DNA of 64,000 bases, from NCBI RefSeq assembly GCF_000009765.2, contig NC_003155.5, forward strand, positions 3,782,001 to 3,846,000. Direction: 5' to 3'. This document shows positions 27,245 to 36,571 of this stretch, in pieces. The notes beneath the pieces are model-generated. The model had not been told where the DNA came from. It ran no database searches and saw only the letters and a list, made by a program, of their open reading frames with translations. Both the position numbers and the translations under genes were made by a program. This stretch comes from Streptomyces avermitilis MA-4680 = NBRC 14893 (GTDB lineage Bacteria; Actinomycetota; Actinomycetes; Streptomycetales; Streptomycetaceae). Each line of letters starts with the position of its first letter. Position 1 is the stretch's first letter.

Positions 27245-28045
27245 ATGCCCGACTATCGCGATGACCTGCGCCTCGCCCATGTCCTGGCGGATGCCGCCGA
27301 CGCCGCGACGATGGAACGGTTCAAGGCGCTCGATCTCAAGGTAGAGACCAAGCCGGACATGACTCCGGTGAGCGAGGCCGACAAGGCCGCCGAGGAGCTG
27401 ATCCGCGGCCACCTCCAGCGGGCGCGGCCGCGCGACGCGATCCTCGGCGAGGAGTACGGCATCGAGGGCACGGGCCCGCGCCGCTGGGTCGTCGACCCGA
27501 TCGACGGCACCAAGAACTACGTACGCGGCGTCCCCGTCTGGGCGACCCTGATCTCCCTGACGGAGGCGGGCGAGGGCGGCTACCAGCCGGTCGTCGGCGT
27601 GGTCTCCGCGCCCGCGCTCGGCCGGCGCTGGTGGGCCGCGAAGGGCCACGGCGCCTTCTCCGGCCGCAGTCTGTCCTCGGCGTCCCGGCTGCACGTCTCG
27701 CGCGTCTCGAAGCTGTCCGACGCCTCGTTCGCGTACTCGTCGCTGAGCGGCTGGGAGGACCAGGGCCGCCTGGACGGCTTCCTGGATCTCACGCGCGCGG
27801 TGTGGCGCACCCGGGGATACGGCGATTTCTGGCCGTACATGATGGTCGCCGAGGGCTCGATCGACATCTGCGCGGAGCCCGAGCTGTCGCTGTGGGACAT
27901 GGCGGCGAACGCGATCGTCGTGACGGAGGCGGGCGGCTCCTTCACGGGCCTCGACGGCCGTCCGGGCCCGCACAGCGGCAACGCGGCCGCGTCGAACGGG
28001 GTGCTCCACGACGAGCTGCTGGGGTATCTCAACCAGCGCTACTGA
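27245..28045 (+). CDS. hisN: Histidinol-phosphatase, inositol-monophosphatase type
   Basis: This 266-aa Mg2+-dependent phosphatase makes histidinol in histidine synthesis. IMPase-family motifs are GEEYG (E69-E70), VDPIDGTKNYVRG starting at D84, and WDMAANAIVVTEAGG, which supply the metal ligands. The adjacent S. coelicolor gene in this context was shown to be the histidinol-phosphate phosphatase, a role filled by an unrelated protein in E. coli. ATG 27245 follows GGAAGGGG at longer than usual spacing. The gene stands alone from the his operon. Confidence 0.9.
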   Translation: MPDYRDDLRLAHVLADAADAATMERFKALDLKVETKPDMTPVSEADKAAEELIRGHLQRARPRDAILGEEYGIEGTGPRRWVVDPIDGTKNYVRGVPVWATLISLTEAGEGGYQPVVGVVSAPALGRRWWAAKGHGAFSGRSLSSASRLHVSRVSKLSDASFAYSSLSGWEDQGRLDGFLDLTRAVWRTRGYGDFWPYMMVAEGSIDICAEPELSLWDMAANAIVVTEAGGSFTGLDGRPGPHSGNAAASNGVLHDELLGYLNQRY

Positions 28046-28211
28046 GGAGCCGCCGAAGCCCCCAGTGCGCTCATGTGAGCCATGGGTGCCTCGAAAGTCG
28101 CCTCGCGCCCTCTTGTTGACTCTCCCTTTAACTGCGACTCTGAGAGTCCCCCCACTTGTGAACTTGTGAATCGCTTCTCATGTCGGTTCACCAAGGAGGT
28201 GGCTCCAGCCC

Positions 28212-28604
28212 ATGCTCGTCCGCGACGCCATGAGCACGGTGGTCCTGACCATCGGCCCGGCACACACCCTCCGCCAGGCGGCCCGCCTGATGTCCGCACG
28301 CCGCGTCGGTGCGGCCGTCGTCCTCGACGAGGACTCCTGCGGAGTCGGCATCCTGACCGAGCGCGACATCCTCAACTCACTGGCCCTCGGCCAGAACCCG
28401 GATGCCGAGACCGCAGGCAGCCACACCACCACCGACGTCGTCTTCGCCGCCCCGGCCTGGACCCTGGAGGACGCCGCGACGGCCATGTCGCACGGCGGTT
28501 TCCGGCATCTGATCGTGCTCGACGGAAGCGGTCCCGTCGGGATCGTCTCGGTCCGCGACATCATCCGCTGCTGGGCCCCGGCCCGGCAGCACATACCGGC
28601 CTGA
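28212..28604 (+). CDS. Two-CBS-domain protein
   Basis: The 130-aa protein consists of a tandem pair of CBS motifs (MLVRDAMSTVVLTIGPAHTL to LTERDIL; TDVVFAAPAWTLEDAATAMS to VSVRDIIR), which form one Bateman module that binds adenosyl ligands. A perfect AAGGAGGT precedes the ATG at a spacing of about 12. There is no attached catalytic domain, so it probably regulates another protein. A shared terminator separates it from the convergent catalase gene. The 5' region has two copies of ACTTGTGAA at about 28148-28164. Confidence 0.9.
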   Translation: MLVRDAMSTVVLTIGPAHTLRQAARLMSARRVGAAVVLDEDSCGVGILTERDILNSLALGQNPDAETAGSHTTTDVVFAAPAWTLEDAATAMSHGGFRHLIVLDGSGPVGIVSVRDIIRCWAPARQHIPA

Positions 28605-28623
28605 GCGTCCCCTCGGGGCACGC

Positions 28624-28664
28624 GAGCGGGCCGGACCCCCTGACACAGGGGATCCGGCCCGCTC
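28624..28664. terminator. Bidirectional terminator between the CBS gene and catalase
   Basis: A 12-bp stem (28624-28635 with 28653-28664) has an inner CCCCT/AGGGG pairing. It lies in the gap between two convergent genes. Confidence 0.8.
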
Positions 28665-28691
28665 TCCACGACAAGCGTCCAGTGCTGGCTG

Positions 28692-30161
28692 TCAGCCGCG
28701 CAGGGCCTGGACCGCGGCCTCCAGCCGCTTGCCGAAGTCGCCGTCCGCCTGGCGGAAGTTGTTGATCGCGCGCTCGGCGATGTCGTCGCGCGAGACCTTG
28801 GAGATGAAGCCCGCGAGGTTGTCGACCAGGCGGGTCTTCTCGTCCTCCGACATCAGGCGGTAGAGGTTGCCCGCCTGCACGAAGTCGTTGTCCTCGGTGT
28901 GGACCGGGGCCTCTGTGTCGCCCGTGACGCCGGTGACCGAGATCGGCTGCCACAGCGGGCGGTCCGTCTGGAACGGGCCGCCGAAGCTGTTCGGCTCGTA
29001 GTTCTTCGTGCCCTTGTGGCGGCCGTCGTACAGGAAGCCGTCGCGGGAGTTGGTGCGCGCCTCGGTGGCGTGCGGACGGTTCACCGGCAGGTGGTCGGCG
29101 TTGATGCCGACGCGGTAGCGGTGGGCGTCGCCGTACGCGAAGAGGCGGCCCTGGAGCATCTTGTCCGGGGAGGGACCGATGCCGGGAACGAAGTGGGCCG
29201 GGCTGAAGATGGACTGCTCGACCTCGGCGAAGATGTTCTCCGGGTTGCGGTTGAGCTCCAGCTTGCCGATCTCGATCGGCGGGTAGTCCTCGTGCGGCCA
29301 CACCTTGGTGAGGTCGAACGGGTTGAAGCGGTACCCGGCCGCCTCGGCCGCCGGCATGATCTGCACCTGCACGGTCCAGGTCGGGAAGTCACCGCGCTCG
29401 ATGGACTCACGCAGGTCGCGCTGGTGCGAGTCCGGGTCGAGACCGGAGACGTTCACGGCCTCCTCGGTCGTGAGGTTCTTGATGCCCTGGTCGGTCTTGA
29501 AGTGGTACTTGACCCAGAAGACCTCGCCGGCCTCGTTGTTCCACTGGTAGGTGTGCGAGCCGTAGCCGTTCATGTGGCGGTAGGACGCGGGGATGCCGCG
29601 GTCGCCGAACAGCCAGGTCACCTGGTGGGTGGACTCGGGCGACAGACCCCAGAAGTCCCAGACGTTGTCCGCCTCCTGCGAGCCCGTGTACGGGTCGCGC
29701 TTCTGGGTGTGGATGAAGTCGGGGAACTTGATGGCGTCCTTGATGAAGAACACCGGGGTGTTGTTGCCGACGAGGTCGTAGTTGCCCTCTTCGGTGTAGA
29801 ACTTCAGCGCCCAGCCGCGCGGGTCACGGACGGCGTCCGCGGAACCCAGGTTCCCGGCCACGGTGGAGAAGCGCAGGAAGGTCTCGGTCTGCTTGCCGAC
29901 CTCGGAGAGGAATGCGGCGCGCGTCCACTGCGAGACGTCACGGGTCAGCGTGAACGTGCCGTACGCGGCCGCGCCGCGGGCGTGCACGACGCGCTCCGGG
30001 ATGCGCTCACGGTTGAAGTGGGCAAGCTTCTCCAGCAGGAGCTGGTCCTGCACGAGCACCGGGCCGCCGACGCCCGCGGTCTCGCTGTTCTGATTGTCGG
30101 CTACCGGTGCACCGGCCTCCGTCGTGAGCGGTCCCTGCGTCACGTGCGCCTCCTGCGTCAT
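28692..30161 (-). CDS. katA: Monofunctional heme catalase (small-subunit type)
   Basis: The 489-aa enzyme breaks down hydrogen peroxide. The catalytic histidine is H60 (RIPERVVHARG), the distal asparagine lies in GNNTPVFF near residue 134, and the proximal heme ligand is Y343 in RLFAYGDAHRYR. Length fits small-subunit (clade 3) catalases. ATG 30161 is preferred over an in-frame start at 30197, which would fall in the regulatory region. It is divergent from a Fur-type CatR-like gene; the pair share 125 bp with repeats that may be the operator, implying peroxide-induced expression. The symbol is a family label. Confidence 0.93.
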   Translation of the reverse strand: MTQEAHVTQGPLTTEAGAPVADNQNSETAGVGGPVLVQDQLLLEKLAHFNRERIPERVVHARGAAAYGTFTLTRDVSQWTRAAFLSEVGKQTETFLRFSTVAGNLGSADAVRDPRGWALKFYTEEGNYDLVGNNTPVFFIKDAIKFPDFIHTQKRDPYTGSQEADNVWDFWGLSPESTHQVTWLFGDRGIPASYRHMNGYGSHTYQWNNEAGEVFWVKYHFKTDQGIKNLTTEEAVNVSGLDPDSHQRDLRESIERGDFPTWTVQVQIMPAAEAAGYRFNPFDLTKVWPHEDYPPIEIGKLELNRNPENIFAEVEQSIFSPAHFVPGIGPSPDKMLQGRLFAYGDAHRYRVGINADHLPVNRPHATEARTNSRDGFLYDGRHKGTKNYEPNSFGGPFQTDRPLWQPISVTGVTGDTEAPVHTEDNDFVQAGNLYRLMSEDEKTRLVDNLAGFISKVSRDDIAERAINNFRQADGDFGKRLEAAVQALRG

Positions 30162-30203
30162 TCCTGCAAGTCCTGTCCCTTGGCCAATGCCGGTCACGAT
30201 CCT

Positions 30204-30280
30204 ACAATGGACAATGTCTAAGTCAAGTAAAGCTCCAAAGTCACACCCGTTCGGGAACTGGTCCCCCTACTGTTAGGCTT
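30204..30280. promoter_or_regulatory. Catalase-catR divergent promoter with candidate Fur-type operator
   Basis: ACAATGG and ACAATGT stand as adjacent heptamers at 30204-30217, and GACAATGTC (30210-30218) is nearly palindromic. Two AAGTCA copies follow (30220-30225 and 30239-30244). A TAGGCT -10-like element at 30274-30279 is only 8 bp from the catR ATG. The site fits a PerR/CatR operator, but the consensus match is from inspection only. Confidence 0.55.
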
Positions 30281-30286
30281 GTCTGT

Positions 30287-30703
30287 ATGAGTGACCTACT
30301 GGAACGACTGCGCGGCCGCGGATGGCGGATGACCGCGCAGCGCCGCGTCGTGGCCGAGGTCCTCGACGGCGACCACGTCCACCTGACGGCCGACGAGGTG
30401 CACGCCCGCGCCGTCGTGAAGCTGCCCGAGATCTCCCGGGCGACCGTCTACAACACCCTGGGTGAGCTGGTCTCCCTCGGCGAGGTGCTGGAGGTCGCCA
30501 CGGACAAGCGCGCCAAGCGCTACGACCCGAACGCCCACCGTCCGCACCACCACCTGGTCTGCGCCCGGTGCGGCGCGATCCGCGACGTCCACCCGAGCGG
30601 CAACCCGCTCGCCGACCTCCCCGACTCGGAGCGCTTCGGCTTCACGGTCTCGGACGTCGAGGTGACGTACCGGGGCGTGTGCCCCAACTGCGCGGCCGCC
30701 TGA
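30287..30703 (+). CDS. catR: Fur-family peroxide-sensing repressor, CatR-like
   Basis: The 138-aa protein has a winged helix-turn-helix (TADEVHARAVVKLPEISRATVYNTLGELVSLGEV) and a metal-binding C-terminal domain. The sensing segment is HRPHHH at 84-89. Structural zinc cysteines are C92-x2-C95 and C132-x2-C135. These features match the PerR/CatR branch, which is inactivated by metal-catalysed oxidation and then releases catalase genes. No Shine-Dalgarno precedes the ATG and a -10-like element lies 8 bp upstream, so the mRNA may be leaderless. A 19-bp inverted repeat ends the transcript. Confidence 0.9.
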   Translation: MSDLLERLRGRGWRMTAQRRVVAEVLDGDHVHLTADEVHARAVVKLPEISRATVYNTLGELVSLGEVLEVATDKRAKRYDPNAHRPHHHLVCARCGAIRDVHPSGNPLADLPDSERFGFTVSDVEVTYRGVCPNCAAA

Positions 30704-30710
30704 TCGTTTC

Positions 30711-30749
30711 CGCGAAGCCCCGGCATCCCAGGGATGCCGGGGCTTCGCG
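30711..30749 (+). terminator. Terminator after catR
   Basis: A perfect 19-nt inverted repeat (30711-30729 with 30731-30749, one central base) starts 8 bp after the catR stop. In RNA the innermost bases would form the loop. Confidence 0.85.
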
Positions 30750-30857
30750 CTGTGCACCGCCTCGCCCCGCTGCCGCATACGGGCTTCCCGAATCTGACGA
30801 CCCGTCATATGGTCGACGGCACCCACCAGTCCCTTCCACACTCCGCGAGGAGACCCC

Positions 30858-31046
30858 GTGGGAGAGACCGGTCCACAGCTCAACGCCACCGACCTGACAT
30901 GGATTGGGAGATCCGCAAGGGCACGACCGGCGGTTGCAGTGGGCGTACGCGGCGGCGGGCGTGGCGAACGGGGATCCGGTCCCGGAGTCGAAGGCGGTGG
31001 ACCGGGCGCTGTACGCGGAGGCGGTGGGGGCCACGAGCCGTAGAAA
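30858..31046 (+). pseudogene. Short remnant with apparent frameshift, unknown
   Basis: A GTG at 30858 with GAGGAG upstream begins VGETGPQLNATDLTW. At about 30900-30912 the coding bias moves to another frame, whose codons nearly all end in G or C: HDRRLQWAYAAAGVANGDPVPESKAVDRALYAEAVGAT. The original frame continues as low-complexity Gly/Arg to a TAG at 31043. This looks like a short frameshifted gene, though random high-GC sequence cannot be excluded. No family is recognised. Apart from this and two hairpins, the 389-bp gap before the tRNA is empty. Confidence 0.3.
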
Positions 31047-31049
31047 CAC

Positions 31050-31084
31050 CGAGGGCCGGAATCCCTTAAGGATTCCGGCCCTCG
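31050..31084. terminator. Terminator downstream of the first initiator tRNA
   Basis: A 15-bp perfect stem (31050-31064 with 31070-31084) with a CTTAA loop lies 9 bp beyond the tRNA 3' end on the minus strand. Confidence 0.85.
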
Positions 31085-31092
31085 GCCTTCAG

Positions 31093-31166
31093 TAGCGGGG
31101 ACAGGATTTGAACCTGCGACCTCTGGGTTATGAGCCCAGCGAGCTACCGAGCTGCTCCACCCCGCG
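31093..31166 (-). tRNA. tRNA-fMet (CAU), initiator, copy 1
   Basis: The minus strand begins CGCGGGGTGGAGCAG and folds as a standard cloverleaf of 74 nt with anticodon CAU in CTCATAA. Initiator features are the unpaired 1-72 position (C opposite U) and three G:C pairs in the anticodon stem (GGG/CCC). CCA is not encoded; CTG follows the discriminator A. It is identical base for base to the copy at 33457-33530. Confidence 0.95.
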
Positions 31167-31376
31167 TCGTTGAACTGAACGTTACGTCAGTGGGGCCGAC
31201 CAGCGCAAATCACTTGAGAACGGCTGAGCGCAAGCAGCCCGTCCGGCGTTTGAGGACGAGGCCGTCCAGGCCGAAAGCGGGGGTCTGGGGGCGGCAGCCC
31301 CCAGGGACGGGACGGGTAGGGGCGTCGGGGGCGAACCACCCCCGACGCCGGCGCCCGGCGCAGGACAGGCGACGAC

Positions 31377-33227
31377 TCAGGCCGACAGCTCCTGCCGCAA
31401 GGCATCCCGTAGCCGGGCGGCACGCTCGGAGACCTCGGCGGGTCCCAGAGACACCGCTCGGTCCGCCCACCGCTGCCCCTCGACAAGCTCCCCGCGACGC
31501 GCGTAGACCAGGGCCAGCCGCAACGCCGCCCGTCCATGCCCGGCATCGGCCGCCCGGGTCCACCACAGCGCGGCCTCCGGCTCACTTCCCTCGCGGGCCA
31601 GCAGCAGCCCCAGATTGAACGCCCCGTTCCGGGAGCCCGCTTCCGCCGCCTCCCGGTACCACCGGGCCGCCTCCACCACGTCCCCTCGGGCCGCCGCCAG
31701 CATCCCGACCCGCACCTGCGCCCGCCGGTGCCCCTGGGACGCCGCGCGCTCGTACCACTCCTCGCACTCGGTCTTCTCGTGCGCGGGCTCGCCCAGCTCG
31801 TGCGCGGGCGCGGGCGGCCGGCGCGCGTCCAGCACGGACGCCAGCCGGTACGCGGCCTCGGCACTGCCCCCGCCCGCCGCGCACCGAAGGTGCCGCTCCG
31901 CCGCCTGCTCGTCCCCGTCGCGCAGCAACGCGATGCCGACCTGGAGCGCCGCCTCGGTGTGCCCGGCGGCAGCCGCCCGCTCGTACCAGCGCAGTGCCGC
32001 CGCATCGTCTTCCTCGGTGCCGCGCCCGGCGTGCAGGATGCCGAGGTTGAACGCGGCGTCCACGCTCCCCGCCTCCGCGGCCTTGGAGAACCAGGGCTCG
32101 GCCCCGGCCGCGTCGCCGACCTGGAGCAGCAGGATGGCGAGCGCGTTGGCCGCCTCCCGGTGTCCGGCGTACGCCGCACGCCGGTACCACTGGTCGGCCT
32201 GCGCGGTCCGTCCCTGCTCGGCGCAGAGCAGGCCCAGGTTGTACGCGCCGTTCACATCGCCCGCGTCCATCGCGGCCCGGTACCACCGCTCGGCGGTCTG
32301 GGTCTCGCCGCGCTCGGCGTGCAGGGCGCCGAGCGCGTTCGCCGCGTTCCCGTCGCCGTCCTGGGCGGCCCGCAGCCACCACACGGCGGCGCTCTCGCTG
32401 TCGCCCGCGTCCCGCAGCAGGAAGCCGAGGGCGCATGCGGCGCGCGCCTCGCCGTCCTTGGCGGACGTCAGATACCACCGCCCGGCCTCCTTGAGCTCGC
32501 CCCGCTTCTCCAGGATCGCCCCGAGATGCAGCGCCGCGCGCCGGTGCCCGCGCGCGGCGGCCTGCCGGTACCACTGCGCGGCCTCTTCACCGCCTGCTCC
32601 TATGACACCGTTGTCAGCGCCCGGCTCACCCGCGTCCGCGACCTTGCGATCAAGCGCGCGCGCCAGCCGGTAGGCGGCCTCGCGGTGCCCGCGCTCGGCC
32701 GCGGCCCGCATCCACTGCTCCGCGCGGGCGTCGTTGCGGTGCTCCAGCAGGTCGGCGAGCGCGTACGCGCCGAGGGCGTGGCCCTGCTCGGCGGACTGGC
32801 GCAGCCAGTACTCGGCTGCGGGCTCGTCGCCGCGCTCGCGGTGGTGGCGCCCGAGCGCGTGCGCGGCCGCGGCGGAACCGGCGACGGCGGCGATCCGCCA
32901 CCAGCCGGCCGCCTCCTCGGCGTATCCACGCTGATGCAGGAGGACACCCAGGTTGTTGGCGGCGGCACGGTCACCGGCGGCGGTCGCGGCGCGCAGCTGG
33001 GGCTCCGCGCCGTCGAGATCGCCGCGTCGCAGCAGCATGGCTCCGAGGACGCTCTTCGCCTCCACGTCGCCCGCTTCGGCGGCGAGCCGACGGCGCGCCT
33101 CCTCTGCAGCCTCGCCGGTTTCGTCCCGGTCGGAAGGCTGCGCAATGTCGGCAGGCTGCACAAAGTCGGCAGGCTGCGCAAAACGCCCTGTTTCCAACAG
33201 AGTTGCCTTGTCCCCCATAACGTCCAT
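31377..33227 (-). CDS. Sel1/TPR-repeat protein, function unknown
   Basis: The 616-aa protein is built almost wholly of Sel1-like repeats of about 36 residues (pattern A-x2-G-x3-A-x3-LG-x-L-x4-G-x4-A-x-WW-x2-AA), about 13 units, forming an alpha-solenoid scaffold. There is no signal peptide or membrane segment. The first 35 residues differ and contain three copies of a QPAD-type hexapeptide. ATG 33227 has AGGTGG 7 nt upstream; M4 is an alternative. The gene lies between two identical initiator tRNA genes on the same strand. Sel1 proteins often adapt signalling complexes; no partner is evident. Confidence 0.88.
   Translation of the reverse strand: MDVMGDKATLLETGRFAQPADFVQPADIAQPSDRDETGEAAEEARRRLAAEAGDVEAKSVLGAMLLRRGDLDGAEPQLRAATAAGDRAAANNLGVLLHQRGYAEEAAGWWRIAAVAGSAAAAHALGRHHRERGDEPAAEYWLRQSAEQGHALGAYALADLLEHRNDARAEQWMRAAAERGHREAAYRLARALDRKVADAGEPGADNGVIGAGGEEAAQWYRQAAARGHRRAALHLGAILEKRGELKEAGRWYLTSAKDGEARAACALGFLLRDAGDSESAAVWWLRAAQDGDGNAANALGALHAERGETQTAERWYRAAMDAGDVNGAYNLGLLCAEQGRTAQADQWYRRAAYAGHREAANALAILLLQVGDAAGAEPWFSKAAEAGSVDAAFNLGILHAGRGTEEDDAAALRWYERAAAAGHTEAALQVGIALLRDGDEQAAERHLRCAAGGGSAEAAYRLASVLDARRPPAPAHELGEPAHEKTECEEWYERAASQGHRRAQVRVGMLAAARGDVVEAARWYREAAEAGSRNGAFNLGLLLAREGSEPEAALWWTRAADAGHGRAALRLALVYARRGELVEGQRWADRAVSLGPAEVSERAARLRDALRQELSA
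33129..33182 (-). repeat. Three tandem 18-bp repeats in the N-terminus of the Sel1 gene
   Basis: Codons 16-33 encode FAQPAD, FVQPAD and IAQPSD, made by three 18-bp units that differ at few positions. The unit length keeps the frame, so copy number could vary without breaking the gene. Confidence 0.85.
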
Positions 33228-33410
33228 CGTCGCACCACCTGCAACCTGGGTACACCTGGTATACCGCAGCCAGTGAGGTCACTTCAGCGTTTTGTCGACA
33301 TGCCCACAGAGAGACAAGTCAAACACAGATTTCCCAACTCCCCCCGCAGGCGGCACCACTTCGCACGAGTAGCCAGGTCATCGCGGCCACCCTGGCGCGT
33401 CGCGGCACAC

Positions 33411-33451
33411 GACGAAGGCCCGGATCCTTGATCAGGATCCGGGCCTTCGTC
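33411..33451. terminator. Terminator downstream of the second initiator tRNA
   Basis: A perfect 18-bp stem (33411-33428 with 33434-33451) with a TGATC loop lies 6 bp from the tRNA 3' end on the minus strand. Confidence 0.85.
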
Positions 33452-33456
33452 TTCAG

Positions 33457-33530
33457 TAGCGGGGACAGGATTTGAACCTGCGACCTCTGGGTTATGAGCC
33501 CAGCGAGCTACCGAGCTGCTCCACCCCGCG
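33457..33530 (-). tRNA. tRNA-fMet (CAU), initiator, copy 2
   Basis: This 74-nt tRNA is identical to the copy at 31093-31166, with anticodon CAU, the 1-72 mismatch and GGG/CCC in the anticodon stem. It too lacks an encoded CCA and is followed by its own hairpin. The flanking sequences of the two copies differ beyond a few bases. Confidence 0.95.
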
Positions 33531-33574
33531 CCGTTGTGTTGCAACCGTACCACGGCGCGGGAGGGTGCCCTGAC

Positions 33575-36571
33575 TCAGTCGCTGCCGGGGCTCTTGTCGC
33601 TGCTCGGGCTCTTGTCGCTGCTCGGACTGCTACTGGGACTGCTACTGGCACTGCCGCTCGGGCTGCTGGTCGGCCCACTGCCCTTGCCGCTGTCACCGCT
33701 CTTGCTGCCGCCGCTGGCCTTGTCCGCCTCGGCCTGGGCGTCCTCCGCCCGCTTCAGGGCATCCTCAAGATCCTTCTGCGCCTTGGCGTACGCCTGCCAG
33801 TCGGGCTTCTTGAGGGCCTCCTGGCCCGCGTCGAAGGCCTTCTGGGCGTCGTTCAGGGCCTCTTGGACCGTGGGGTTGCTCGACGTCGGCGGCTTCGTGG
33901 TGCCCTCGTCCGGTGGCTGCGTGGTCGAATCCGCTCCGAAGACCTTGTTGAGCGCCTCGTCGAGCGTGTCCTCGAAGGCGGTGTTGCCTCCGTAGGTCAC
34001 CAACACCTTGCGCAACAGCGGGTACTTGAGTCCGCCACCGCGTACGTACACGGGCTCCACGTACAGCAGTCCGCCGTCGAGGGGCACCGTCAGCAGATTG
34101 CCGTACTCGACCTCCGAGTCGCCGCCCTTCAGCAGCCTGATGGACTCGGCGATGTCCTGTTCGGAGTTGAACTGGCTCTGGACCTGTTTGGGCCCGTCGA
34201 CTGTTCTGCTCGTCGGCAGTTTCAGGATTCTGATCTTGCCGTAATCACTCGTGCCCGCTTCGGCGTTGACCGACATGAAGGCACTCAGGTTGTCCCGGCC
34301 GTTCGGGGTGAGCGTCGTCGTCAGCGAGAACGTCTGCGCCTGCTGGTCGGGCATCTTCATGCTCAGGTAGTACGGCGGCACCGCGTTGCCCGACTTGTTG
34401 GACGGGTCGTCCGGCACCTGCCACACCTCGCTGCCGCTGAGGAACGTCTGCGCGTCCTTCACGTGGTAGCGGGTGAGCAGCTCGCGCTGGACCTTGAACA
34501 GGTCCTGCGGGTACCGCAGATGATCTATCAGGGACTTCGGGATGTCGCCCTTCGGCTTCACCGTGCCGGGGAAGGCCTTCTCCCATGTCTTCAGGACCGG
34601 GTCCTTGGTGTCCCACTCGAAGAGCGTGACCTTGCCCGTGTACGCGTCGACGGTCGCCTTCACCGAGTTGCGGATGTAGTTGACCTGGTTCTGCTGGGCC
34701 ACCACCGCGCGCTGGTTGTTGTTGGCGGTCAGCGAGTCGGCCGTCGTGTCACCCAGCGTCGTACGGGAGGCGTACGGGTATCCGTTCGTCGTCGTGTACG
34801 CGTCGACGATCCACTGGATCTTGTTGTCGACGACCGCGGGGTAGGCGTCCCCGTCGATGGTCAGCCAGGGCGCCACCGCCTCGACGCGCTCCTTGGGCGT
34901 GCGGTTGTACAGGATCCGCGAACCCTCGCCGATCGCCCCGGAGTAGAGGATCTGCGGCTCGCTGAACGCCACCGCGTACGCGGCCCGGTTGATCGGGCTG
35001 GAGAGGTTGACCCCGCTCTTGCCCTGGTAGCTGGTGGTCTTCTCACCGCTGTCGTCGGAGTAGTCGATCTCCTTCTGGGGACCGCCGACGATCGAGTACT
35101 GGCTGGTCTTCTCGCCGTAGTAGATCCGCTGCTGGTACGCCTTGAGGTCACCCCTGGACGGCAGGTCGGACTCGGTGAACACCGGCCGGCCCTCGGAGTC
35201 GGCGGTGGTGCCCTTCGCGGCGACCACACCGAATCCGTGCGTGTAGCGGAAGTGGTCGTTGATCCAGTTGTTCTTCGGAATGCCGTTGAGATTCAGCTCA
35301 CGCAGACCGATGACCGTGTCCTGGTCCTTGCCGTCCTTGCTGTAGCGGTCGACGTCCAGGTTGGTCGGGAACGCGTAGTAGTTCCGCATCTGCTGGAGCT
35401 GCTGGAACGTGGGCGAGACGACGTTCGGGTCGAGCAGACGGACGCTCGCCGTGGCGTCGGCGTCGTCGCGCAGCTTCGTCTTGTCCGTGGTGTCGCTCTT
35501 GCCCGGGTACTCGGTGACCTTGGCGCCGTCGATGCCGTACGCCTCACGCGTCGCCTTGAGGTTCTTCTCGACGTACGGGGCTTCCTTGGCCTGCTCGTTC
35601 GGCTGGACCTGGAACTTCTGGACGATCGCCGGGTAGAGCCCGCCGATGAGGATCGCCGAGAGCACCATCAGGCCGAATCCGATGACGGGCAGCTGCCAGG
35701 TGCGCCGCCACAGGGTGGCGAAGAACAACAGGGCGCAGATCACGGCGATGCAGAACAGGATCGTCTTGGCCGGCAGATAGGCGTTGGCGTCGACGTACCT
35801 GAGGCCCGTCCAGTTGCCGGTCGCCTTGAAGTCGCTGGACTTCACCGCGAGCCCGTACCGGTCGAGCCAGTAGGCGACCGCCTTCAGGGCGACGAAGATG
35901 CCGAGCAGCACGGACAGGTGCCCGGTGGCCGCGGCCGTGGCGCGCGCGCCCGGAGAGGTGATTCTGAGCCCGCCGTACAGGTAGTGCGTGAGAGCGGCGG
36001 CGATCAGGGACAGCACCGCGGCGGCGAAGCCGAAGCCGAGCAGGAAGCGGTACCAGGGCAGGTCGAAGGCGTAGAAGGAGACGTCCAGGTGGAACTGGGG
36101 GTCCTTCTGGTGGAAGGGCACCCCGTTGACCCACATCAGCCAGGTCCGCCACTGGCTGGAGGCGGACGCACCCGCGATGAGGCCCACCAGAGAAGTGATC
36201 CCGAGCAGCAACCACTTCTTGTACGGCGCGATGCCCATCCGGTAGCGGTCGAGGCTCTGCTGCTCCATCGACATGGCGCTGAGCGGCGGGCGCAGCCGGT
36301 GCGCCAGCCAGATGTTCACGCCGACCGCGACCGCCATCAGCAGGCCGAAGACGAAGAAGAGCCCGATCTTGGTCGACAGGGTGGTCGTGAACACGGACGA
36401 GTACTTGACCGACCGGTACCAGAGCCAGTCCGTCCAGAACCCCGCAAACATGACGAACGCCATGCCGAGAACGGCAAGAACGCCCAGTGTCATGAGCAGG
36501 GTCCGGACCCGCCGGGACGGTCGGCCCACTCTGATCCGTGGCCCCGTCGGGCCTCCGCCGCGGTCCGGCAT
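33575..36571 (-). CDS. UPF0182 family membrane protein
   Basis: The 998-aa protein has about seven N-terminal membrane helices (first: [22 protein letters not shown]; family signature [17 protein letters not shown]), a large outward domain of about 600 residues ([47 protein letters not shown]), and a tail. The tail is a predicted helix of Ala/Glu/Lys ([21 protein letters not shown]) and then Ser/Pro/Asp low complexity with SSDKSP repeats. ATG 36571 ([10 protein letters not shown]) is the usual family start; a GTG at 36592 would add seven residues. No function is known for this widespread actinobacterial family. Confidence 0.92.

Noticed and set aside
30904..31095. TTG-started 63-aa frame as an intact gene
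   Set aside because: It has no ribosome site and reads through the terminator hairpin into the tRNA; it is better explained as part of a frameshifted remnant.
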